This document shows positions 1 through 6,029 of a DNA stretch of 11,768 nucleotides, piece after piece. The notes beneath the pieces were generated by a model. That model was not told the DNA's origin, did no database searches, and saw only the letters and a program-made list of their open reading frames with translations. Position 1 is the stretch's first letter, and the number at the start of each line of letters is the position of its first letter. The DNA comes from Leptolinea sp. UBA5366. Lineage in GTDB: Bacteria; Chloroflexota; Anaerolineae; Anaerolineales; Anaerolineaceae. Where the stretch lies: contig DHPK01000016.1 in the NCBI GenBank assembly GCA_002407845.1, positions 11,780-23,547 of the forward strand. The letters are read 5' to 3'. The position numbers and the translations under genes are program-made.

Positions 1-1539
1 GTGCTGACGCGCATTGCCAAGGCAGCATCGGTCACATTCTGCTCAAGGACGGACTTTCTTGAGGGGATCGAATCTTTCCTCGATATGGCATGCATTGAAT
101 TGAATTTAAGTGAATTCGGCTTTCTGCCAGAAGCTGTTTTTCGGCAATATGATCTCTACGATAGCCTTTACAACATTCTGAAAGTGAAAACCTTTTATCC
201 TTTCATTGCTGATCAGCAGAAAACTTTTTCGAGGTTCCCGAAAAATGTTCTGTCAGCAGTCGAACTCCAGCACCAGGAAGCACCTGCGAATCTGCACATC
301 TTTCCGGTCACCAATTCAGAATCGAACATCGGTTATTTCTTGCTGAAATTCAGAGAGAGCAGCAGTTATCAGCCTGATTACTTCCAGACAATTCTTGAAG
401 TCGTCAGCGTTTTCATGCAAAACCTGTTTGAATCAATGGAAATGACCAAGTCGTTATATCAGAGCGAATTCGAAAACACGTTGAATGCCCAAATTATCGA
501 TAACATTTCGGAAGGCGTGATTATCACCAACACCGAGTACCAAATTGTTTACATCAATCAGATGTCCTCGATGATGTTCGGATTTGCTCCCTCAGACGTG
601 ATCGGCCACCCGTTGGATGACCTGCTGGTGACAACTGAAGGGGTCAGCAAACTCGTTCAAAGTCTGAGCGACAACGATTCACCGCACGAGACCAGCGATG
701 CCTCATCTATACAGTATCTACACCGACGCAGCGGGGAAAGTTTCCCCTGCCATATTCGGCTGTCTTTTTTGGATTTCGATGAGAAGAATAAATACACGAT
801 TTTTGTGCTGACAGACAATACTGAGACCGAAGAAAGCCGGCTGAAGACTGAGCAGCTTGCCCAACGGGCATTTCTGGGCGACTTTGCTTCGATGCTTGCG
901 CACGAAATCCGCAATCCAATCAATAATATGAGCATTTGGCTGCAGAATATCAAATCTCTTACTCAAGAAGAAGATGAAGTGTATCAGGCAGCGAACCGCA
1001 TTGAAGAAGACTGTTCCCGCGTTTCTCATCTGATCAGCAACATTCTGGCATTTTCACGTCCGCTGAAATTGAATCTTGAAGAGACTGATCTTTCGCAGTA
1101 TTTGAACGAAACGATCGACCGTTGGAAACTGAATTTTGCCCGCGCCAACATCAAGACCTATTATTCAGCGCCGGATGATCTGCCGAAGATTTTTATTGAC
1201 CCGCGTTCGATGGAACAGGTGTTTAATAATCTGATTGGCAACGCGGTGGATGCATTTGACAACAAAGGCGGTGTGATTTCATTCAAGCTCAGTCTGCATG
1301 AATCAGAGATCGGACGAAAGCAGATTTTGATTTCCGTGTCTGACAACGGTCCCGGAATTCCCGATGAGCTGATCGATCATATTTTCGAACCTTTTGTAAC
1401 ATCGAAGAAAAAAGGAAACGGATGGGGGCTGGCATTAAGCAAACGCATTATTACATCGCACAAAGGGACTGTTCAGGTAAAATCATATCCCGGCGGTACT
1501 GTGTTTGAAATTATGCTGCCGACCAATTCCGGAGGATAG
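1..1539 (+). CDS. PAS-domain sensor histidine kinase (NtrB/AtoS-like), possibly 5'-partial
   Basis: Probable cytoplasmic sensor kinase that autophosphorylates on His and passes phosphate to the response regulator encoded 4 bp downstream. Residues about 1-150 look like a GAF-type sensory region; a PAS domain follows at about 162-280 (IIDNISEGVIITN at its start). The HisKA box has the phospho-acceptor at H301 (AHEIRNP). The ATPase domain shows an N box around N414 (NNLIGNAVDA), the G1 motif DNGPGIP at 448-454 and a G2 motif GNGWGL at 472-477; the Trp in the last is unusual, where the family normally has Leu or Phe (GxGLGL). No transmembrane segment is visible, so the signal is probably intracellular. 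The frame is open from base 1, which happens to read GTG. With no upstream sequence that start cannot be checked and the protein may be longer. The GGAGGA at its 3' end is the ribosome binding site of the next gene, which suggests translational coupling. Confidence 0.9.
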   Translation: MLTRIAKAASVTFCSRTDFLEGIESFLDMACIELNLSEFGFLPEAVFRQYDLYDSLYNILKVKTFYPFIADQQKTFSRFPKNVLSAVELQHQEAPANLHIFPVTNSESNIGYFLLKFRESSSYQPDYFQTILEVVSVFMQNLFESMEMTKSLYQSEFENTLNAQIIDNISEGVIITNTEYQIVYINQMSSMMFGFAPSDVIGHPLDDLLVTTEGVSKLVQSLSDNDSPHETSDASSIQYLHRRSGESFPCHIRLSFLDFDEKNKYTIFVLTDNTETEESRLKTEQLAQRAFLGDFASMLAHEIRNPINNMSIWLQNIKSLTQEEDEVYQAANRIEEDCSRVSHLISNILAFSRPLKLNLEETDLSQYLNETIDRWKLNFARANIKTYYSAPDDLPKIFIDPRSMEQVFNNLIGNAVDAFDNKGGVISFKLSLHESEIGRKQILISVSDNGPGIPDELIDHIFEPFVTSKKKGNGWGLALSKRIITSHKGTVQVKSYPGGTVFEIMLPTNSGG

Positions 1540-1543
1540 CTGA

Positions 1544-2716
1544 ATGATTTTTTCGATTTTAGTTGTGGACGATGAAGACAATTTCCGGGAAGGCATCAAG
1601 CAATACCTTACGAAGAAGGAATATGAGGTATATGATGCTGAATCTTTAACAGATGCCCGGGCAATTCTGAATCGTACCCCAATTGATATTGTGATGCTGG
1701 ATGTTCAAATCGGGAAGGAATACGGACCTGACCTGCTGTATGATATCGGTCGGATTCGCCCAACCCCAAAAACAATTTTGATCACTGCCTATGGTGAAGT
1801 CGATATGGCAGTTGACGCGATGAAAAATGGCGCATTCGACTTTCTTTCCAAACCGTTGAATTTTCAACTGCTTGAGGCAACGCTCAAGCGGGCAGAAGAA
1901 GTGATCCGCATGCAGAAAGAAATTGAAACTCTGCGCGGGGCATATAAAAAAGACTTCTCGTTTGTAGTCGGTAATAATGAAAAAATGAAACGGGCATTTA
2001 AAGATGCCCATTTGGCTTCGACAGCTCAGGTCTCGATCATCATCAATGGTGAAACAGGGACGGGCAAAGAAATCCTGGCGAAATTCATCCATCAATCCGG
2101 CCCGAGAGCTAACAAACCGCTGGTGCCGATTAATTGTGCTGCGATTCAGCCGACAATCCTTGAATCTGAACTTTTCGGTTATGAAAAAGGCGCATTTACA
2201 AATGCTGATGCACGCCATATCGGTCTTTTTGAAACGGCTGACGGGGGAATTCTTTTCTTAGATGAAATTTCCTCGATGAGCATGGATATGCAGTCAAAAC
2301 TGTTGCGAGCGATTGAAGATAAAAAGATTCGGCGAGTCGGCGGGACGAAGGAAATTCCGGTGGACGTTCAAATTATTGCTGCTTCGAACCGGGATATCCC
2401 ACAGATGATCAAAAACAACGAATTCCGCGAGGACTTGTATTACAGATTGCGCATAGTCGACCTTGAAATTCCGCCTTTACGCGAGAGAAAAGAAGACTTG
2501 CCTGAGTTGATCGGTTTTTTTGTGAAGTCGATCTGTCAGGAGCGCGGTTTGAACATTACAAAAATATCAGAAGGGGTTCTGCGCGCCTTTCAAAATTATT
2601 CCTGGCCCGGCAATATCAGGGAGTTACGGAATGCGATTGAACGCGCAAGCATCCTTTGTCAAAGCGACATGATTAGTCTGAGTGATATCCCCGCGGATAT
2701 TGCAAAGATGGAGTAA
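1544..2716 (+). CDS. NtrC-family response regulator (receiver + sigma-54-type AAA+) lacking a DNA-binding domain
   Basis: Partner of the preceding kinase. The receiver domain (about 3-120) has the acidic pair D9/D10, phospho-acceptor D53, T81 and K103. The central AAA+ domain (about 140-375) has Walker A GETGTGKE at 169-176, the sigma-54 contact loop at 216-221 and Walker B FLDE with D240/E241, then SNRDI and the FREDLYYRL/PPLRER sensor segments and the SWPGNIRELRNAIERA segment. Two things are odd. The contact loop reads GAFTNA rather than GAFTGA. The protein ends at residue 390, about 15 residues after the AAA+ domain, where NtrC relatives (usually 440-480 aa) carry a Fis-type helix-turn-helix. 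The next gene starts 15 bp later, so a frameshifted HTH tail has no room. HTH-less activators such as FlgR and CtcC are known to work from solution; this one might do so, or might remodel a different partner. The start ATG sits 7 bp after GGAGGA. Confidence 0.9.
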   Translation: MIFSILVVDDEDNFREGIKQYLTKKEYEVYDAESLTDARAILNRTPIDIVMLDVQIGKEYGPDLLYDIGRIRPTPKTILITAYGEVDMAVDAMKNGAFDFLSKPLNFQLLEATLKRAEEVIRMQKEIETLRGAYKKDFSFVVGNNEKMKRAFKDAHLASTAQVSIIINGETGTGKEILAKFIHQSGPRANKPLVPINCAAIQPTILESELFGYEKGAFTNADARHIGLFETADGGILFLDEISSMSMDMQSKLLRAIEDKKIRRVGGTKEIPVDVQIIAASNRDIPQMIKNNEFREDLYYRLRIVDLEIPPLRERKEDLPELIGFFVKSICQERGLNITKISEGVLRAFQNYSWPGNIRELRNAIERASILCQSDMISLSDIPADIAKME

Positions 2717-2731
2717 GGTACGGAGGGGACT

Positions 2732-3046
2732 ATGGCAGATACCATCTCAAACACTGTTTCAATCGCCAGTCTGGTCATATTTATTGCAGGCTGCCTGGCA
2801 ATTCTTGCCGGCATTATCATTTTGATTTCAAGCGTATTTTCCAAAAATGCGCAGGAGATTCAAAAGCAGGCTGTTCGATTGTCCAGCAAGGGGTTTACAG
2901 ATGAATTGAGCGGTGCGCTGGGAAACGCCAGTTCTCTCATCCGAGAAGTGAATTCGCTGATTGAAACCAAACGGGGCGTTGGCATGTCTCTGATCCTGGT
3001 CGGCAGTATCTTAGCTGCTGTTTGTTACTTTTTATTTCTAATTTGA
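2732..3046 (+). CDS. small two-helix membrane protein of unknown function
   Basis: I do not recognise this 104-residue protein. Hydrophobic helices lie at about residues 9-35 (IASLVIFIAGCLAILAG) and 83-104 (VGMSLILVGSILAAV), the second running to the last residue. The 45-residue loop between them is rich in Lys/Arg/Glu/Gln and looks helical and amphipathic. The short N-terminus is acidic (MADTIS). The positive-inside rule predicts that the loop is cytoplasmic and both ends are outside. No signal cleavage site or known motif was seen. The ATG follows GGAGGGG by 3 bp and lies 15 bp after the response regulator stop; the TPR-peptidase gene starts 16 bp beyond it. Position in the cluster suggests it is a membrane anchor, target or effector of the neighbouring proteins, but this is inference. 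The ribosome binding site and the coherent hydrophobic profile support a real gene. Confidence 0.75.
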   Translation: MADTISNTVSIASLVIFIAGCLAILAGIIILISSVFSKNAQEIQKQAVRLSSKGFTDELSGALGNASSLIREVNSLIETKRGVGMSLILVGSILAAVCYFLFLI

Positions 3047-3062
3047 TTTTAAAGGCTGCTCA

Positions 3063-5678
3063 ATGAATAATTCGCAAATTACCCGAAGCCAACTGATTGA
3101 TCTCACGAATGCCGCCTATCAACTGGGGAATTTTGAATCAGCCCGGAAATTGTTTATCGCCTGGCTGAAGGTTTACCCCAATGATTTATGGATCCGTTAT
3201 CGGCTGGCGATCGTCCTCTACAAATCTGGCAAAAAGAATGAAGCGATCCGCCTGTGTGAAGTGATCATTCGATATGATCCTGAGTTTATTGAAGTTTGGG
3301 AATTGCTGGCGGCATTGTATCCGCAAAAAAGTGAAGATCGGAAAGACGCGGTCAGCCGGGTTAAACTGCTCAAATCATTTGAAAAACAAGATGCTGCAAA
3401 AAATCAGAAGGGACTTTCAACGATTTTCGCCCGCAAACCAGGGCAAAAACCGTTCGATGATATTGAAGACGTTGATGATTTCGATGTTTTATCGGCTATT
3501 CGGGTTGCGCGCAGCGAACTCCAGCAAAAAGATGCAAATTCATATTTTCGGATGATGAAAATTTACAGCCGCCGTTGGCCAAAGGCTCTGCAGTTTAAAC
3601 TGCTGCTTGGCGATGCCATGAATCAGTCAGGCAATCCGGATCAAGGTACTAAGTTGATTCATTCGACTTTAGCGGATGACTTGCTGGGGCAGGTTGCAAA
3701 CCGGATCTGGAAAAATGATAATCGTTATCAAAAACTGTGGGTTGATCCTGAATCGCTTTCGATTGATGTTTCGCGAATTGAAATTCCGGGGAACATTCTA
3801 AAAAAGGCAAAACTCGAATCACTGACGACCGCCGCCGATGACGGATTCAAAACCTCTAATTCAGGCGAAGCTCAGCTCGATGTGAAAGACGTATTTGTAT
3901 TACCGGGAACATTGCAGCCTCTAGAAGAAAATCCAATTCCTGAACCGATTGAACCGCTGTCTTTAGCGGAAAAAGCGGGGGATTTGCCAACAGAAGCAAG
4001 AATGGCTTTGAATTCGGGCTGTCTGCCAAGCGCTCTGGGGTTTGTTAAACAGCTGTTTTCAGGAAAAACAAAAACCCAGCCTGATTCACTCGATTCAATC
4101 AAGGAATTCGTTTACAAACTTGACGTGAATGACGCAGATGAGCGTTTTCCTGTCTATGTCGTCCTGTCGACCATCGCCGGTCTGACCGCAAAATATGGAA
4201 AAAACAACAAGGATTTTATCGATCAGGAAATGCATTCAGTTGCTGACGCTGTTGATAACCGCGAAGGATGGAATGCAGTAGTTTTCTATCCTGATGAATT
4301 CCAGTCTAACGGGAAAACCGTGCTTGACCCGCAGTCAATTCGGAACGCCTTGATCAAATTGGATGAGACGCTTTCCCAGAAAGGGTCGATGATCGGCGCT
4401 GTGCTGATCGTTGGCGGGCATGACGTGGTTCCGTTTTTTACACTTGCTAATCCGGCAATGGATGATGATTTATCTATCCATTCGGATATCCCTTATGGAA
4501 GCCATGATCTGGTTCGATATTATGATCAGCAGTGGCAGGTTGGGCGAGTGCCGGGGGATAATACCAACGACCCCGGCTTGCTGTTGAGCCAGCTGCGATC
4601 CATTCAGAACCATCATATTAGCAGGTTTGAAATGGAACAATCCAAGACGCGGAAGAAAACCACCAAACCTCAGCGGCTTGGCAAAACGATCAAAGGTATC
4701 AAATCTTTTGGATACTGCTGCTCAGTCTGGCAGCGCCCTTCCGTTGCAGTGTATCGCAATATTTCAGACAGCGCAAACTTGCTGACCTCGCCGCCGACGA
4801 TGGCATCTAATTTCCCAGCGACCAGACTTGAGGGAATGGATTTCGGCTACTTCAACCTGCATGGCATAAAAGGCCAGCCAAACTGGTACGGACAGAAAGA
4901 TTCGCGCGATACTTCAGCAATCCCGATGATCCCGATTGCGTTAGAAATGCAGAACATTCAGCGGGTTTCGAAAACCCCGAAAGTAGTTTTCGCCGAAAAC
5001 TGCTACGGTGCGGAAATTGTAAATCGATCAGAACTCAATGCGTTTTCGCTGCATATGATCGGAAAAGGAACCCGTGTCTTCATCGGCTCGACAGTGATTG
5101 CTTACGGCGCGATGAATCTACCGCTGACGGCTGCAGATCTCCTTGGGCACCTCTTCTGGAAACACCTGATGACCGGGATTTCCTGTGGAGAGGCTTTCCG
5201 CCGTGCTAAAAAGAACCTTGCTACTGAAACCGAATCGCGCTCCGGTGCGCTGGATGGTGAAATCCAGAAAACACTGATCTCGTTTGTATATTATGGGGAT
5301 CCGCTCTATGCGATTTCAGACAGTTCAGATATTACTGACCGAATGCAACGGGCGAAAACTGCGAAAAGCTATGAGCTGATCCGGGAAAAAATGGACAGCA
5401 AGGTCGTGATTGACACGGATATGGCGAAACGGATCTACAGTGAAGTCAAAGAAATGTATGACATGCAGGGAGCCAGCGATGAGTTCTCGACCTTTACGAT
5501 CCAAAAACAGATTCTGAACGCGAAATCAAACGGCAGTCCCAGCCAGATCGCTGAATCACAGAATTATGTCATCGTCTATTCGAAAGATGCGAAGATGGGA
5601 TCGATGCTTGACCGATTGATCACCCGAGTTACTGTGACGCGGGATGGAAAAATTAAAAAGGTGTCATTTTCGAGGTAG
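3063..5678 (+). CDS. TPR protein with C-terminal C25/caspase-like (clan CD) cysteine peptidase domain
   Basis: Large (871 aa) soluble protein with no signal peptide or membrane segment. Residues about 10-100 form two to three tetratricopeptide repeats (AAYQLGNFESARKLF, then LAIVLYKSGKKNEAIRL), with further TPR-like helices at about 139-200. A Pro/Glu-rich linker follows at about 276-300. Residues about 370-750 resemble a C25 (gingipain-type) caspase fold: a hydrophobic strand ending VGGHDVVPF (about 450-458), an Asp-rich segment with SDIPYGS, GRVPGD at 494-499, a His motif FNLHG (H600) and a Cys motif AENCYG (C647), then GTRVFIGST and CGEAFRRAK. The 47-residue His-to-Cys spacing suits clan CD. 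Residues about 755-871 form a tail I cannot assign. C25 gingipains are normally secreted, so a cytoplasmic TPR fusion points to a regulated intracellular protease, in the manner of TPR-CHAT proteins. CHAT is the main alternative family. Last gene of the kinase/regulator/membrane-protein cluster; ATG preceded by AAAGG. Confidence 0.8.
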   Translation: MNNSQITRSQLIDLTNAAYQLGNFESARKLFIAWLKVYPNDLWIRYRLAIVLYKSGKKNEAIRLCEVIIRYDPEFIEVWELLAALYPQKSEDRKDAVSRVKLLKSFEKQDAAKNQKGLSTIFARKPGQKPFDDIEDVDDFDVLSAIRVARSELQQKDANSYFRMMKIYSRRWPKALQFKLLLGDAMNQSGNPDQGTKLIHSTLADDLLGQVANRIWKNDNRYQKLWVDPESLSIDVSRIEIPGNILKKAKLESLTTAADDGFKTSNSGEAQLDVKDVFVLPGTLQPLEENPIPEPIEPLSLAEKAGDLPTEARMALNSGCLPSALGFVKQLFSGKTKTQPDSLDSIKEFVYKLDVNDADERFPVYVVLSTIAGLTAKYGKNNKDFIDQEMHSVADAVDNREGWNAVVFYPDEFQSNGKTVLDPQSIRNALIKLDETLSQKGSMIGAVLIVGGHDVVPFFTLANPAMDDDLSIHSDIPYGSHDLVRYYDQQWQVGRVPGDNTNDPGLLLSQLRSIQNHHISRFEMEQSKTRKKTTKPQRLGKTIKGIKSFGYCCSVWQRPSVAVYRNISDSANLLTSPPTMASNFPATRLEGMDFGYFNLHGIKGQPNWYGQKDSRDTSAIPMIPIALEMQNIQRVSKTPKVVFAENCYGAEIVNRSELNAFSLHMIGKGTRVFIGSTVIAYGAMNLPLTAADLLGHLFWKHLMTGISCGEAFRRAKKNLATETESRSGALDGEIQKTLISFVYYGDPLYAISDSSDITDRMQRAKTAKSYELIREKMDSKVVIDTDMAKRIYSEVKEMYDMQGASDEFSTFTIQKQILNAKSNGSPSQIAESQNYVIVYSKDAKMGSMLDRLITRVTVTRDGKIKKVSFSR

Positions 5679-5694
5679 GAAGATAAAATTCCTA
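5676..5694 (+). terminator. weak hairpin at the end of the peptidase gene
   Basis: TAGGAA (5676-5681, starting at the stop codon) can pair with TTCCTA (5689-5694) around a 7-nt loop. The stem is only 6 bp, AT-rich, and followed by TCCAAC rather than a U tract, so it is at best a weak or Rho-assisted end for the four-gene cluster. No better terminator was seen before the downstream promoter. Confidence 0.2.
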
Positions 5695-5702
5695 TCCAAC
5701 GC

Positions 5703-5728
5703 TTGACTTTTATGGTATAAAATAAATA
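5703..5728 (+). promoter_or_regulatory. promoter of the candidate structured RNA (extended -10)
   Basis: An extended -10 element, TGG followed by TATAAA, lies at 5713-5721 and predicts a start near 5728. That is just before the first paired base of the RNA fold described next. A good-looking TTGACT at 5703-5708 is only 7 bp from this box, too close to be its -35. With a 16-bp spacer it would pair with the poor box AATACA (5725-5730), giving a start near 5737, inside the closing stem. The first reading fits the fold better. Confidence 0.5.
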
Positions 5729-5900
5729 CACCCTGTTGTGTAGGTGATGCTGTACAAACGGTTTTGGGCCAACACTAATTAAAAAGGGTTACTCGGTATC
5801 AGCAATAATGCGATAGGCTCGAGCCAAGGCAGCGTTGCGAAACGGGTAACCGACCTGCTTATGCAGGTTCAAAACTCAGCAGCACACGACACAGTGGGGT
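5729..5900 (+). ncRNA. candidate structured RNA, 6S-RNA-like architecture
   Basis: The stretch folds by nested pairing. GTTGTGT (5735-5741) pairs with ACACGAC (5884-5890), and CCC (5731-5733) can reach GGGG (5896-5899). TGCTG (5748-5752) pairs with CAGCA (5877-5881), and GTTTTG (5761-5766) with CAAAAC (5870-5875). A distal 9-bp stem joins GGTTACTCG (5787-5795) to CGGGTAACC (5843-5851), with a smaller hairpin GGC-TCGA-GCC (5816-5825) inside. Between the inner and distal stems the 5' strand (5767-5786) is unpaired, while the 3' strand forms a perfect hairpin, ACCTGC/GCAGGT (5853-5868). A closing stem, a large central bubble with a 3'-side hairpin and a terminal stem-loop over about 170 nt is the known layout of 6S RNA, the RNA polymerase-binding regulator. 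No sequence identity to a 6S family was established. A leader or riboswitch for the downstream ABC ATPase gene is the main alternative. There is no ORF here with a ribosome binding site. Confidence 0.5.
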
Positions 5901-5913
5901 ATATTTATGCCAA

Positions 5914-5943
5914 TTGACAGCCTCGCGTGTGATATATATCACT
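5914..5943 (+). promoter_or_regulatory. TTGACA promoter overlapped by a CRP/FNR-type palindrome
   Basis: A consensus -35 box TTGACA lies at 5914-5919. The matching -10 would be TATATC (5935-5940, 15-bp spacer) or TATCAC (5937-5942, 17-bp spacer). Both fall inside a perfect 14-bp palindrome, GTGATATATATCAC (5929-5942), which reads as TGTGA-N6-TCACT, the layout of CRP/FNR-family operators. A regulator bound there would sit on the -10 region and so most likely repress the downstream sugar ABC ATPase gene, or alternatively activate the nearer -10 at 5986. The palindrome is clear in the sequence; the regulator's identity is inference. Confidence 0.5.
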
Positions 5944-5972
5944 AATATCTGCTCAAACTGCTCCCCCTTGAT

Positions 5973-5991
5973 TTGTAAATACAAGTATAAT
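5973..5991 (+). promoter_or_regulatory. inverted repeat next to a perfect -10 box upstream of the ABC ATPase
   Basis: TTGTA-AA-TACAA (5973-5984) is an exact inverted repeat ending 1 bp before a perfect TATAAT (5986-5991). No -35 box lies at the proper distance: TTGATT at 5968-5973 is only 12 bp away. This promoter would therefore need an activator, or the repeat may be an operator occupying the spacer. Transcription from it would start near 5998, giving a leader of about 30 nt. Confidence 0.4.
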
Positions 5992-6029
5992 TAAGCCACT
6001 ATACTCGTCCGAAATGGAGGAATAATTGC

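Noticed and set aside
657..1029. Open frames on the minus strand inside the kinase, hyd and ABC genes
   Set aside because: They overlap genes with clear conserved motifs, lack ribosome binding sites and show no recognisable domains.
2704..2731. Possible frameshifted HTH tail of the NtrC-type regulator
   Set aside because: Only 15 bp separate its stop from the next start, which has its own GGAGGGG; no HTH-like sequence is encoded in another frame there.
2732..3046. Bacterial gasdermin beside a caspase-like protease
   Set aside because: Gasdermins are larger (about 250 aa) beta-rich proteins; this is a 104-aa helical hairpin.
5703..5721. TTGACT and TATAAA as a matched -35/-10 pair
   Set aside because: The spacer is only 7 bp; an extended -10 reading is more plausible.
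5822..5834. SRP (4.5S) RNA, suggested by a GCCAAGGCAG stretch
   Set aside because: The conserved SRP loop GGUCAGG...GGAAGG is absent and the fold differs; tmRNA and RNase P signatures are also absent.
5928..5943. AT-rich palindrome as a terminator for the structured RNA
   Set aside because: The stem is very AT-rich and no U tract follows; the TGTGA-N6-TCACT form over a promoter fits an operator better.
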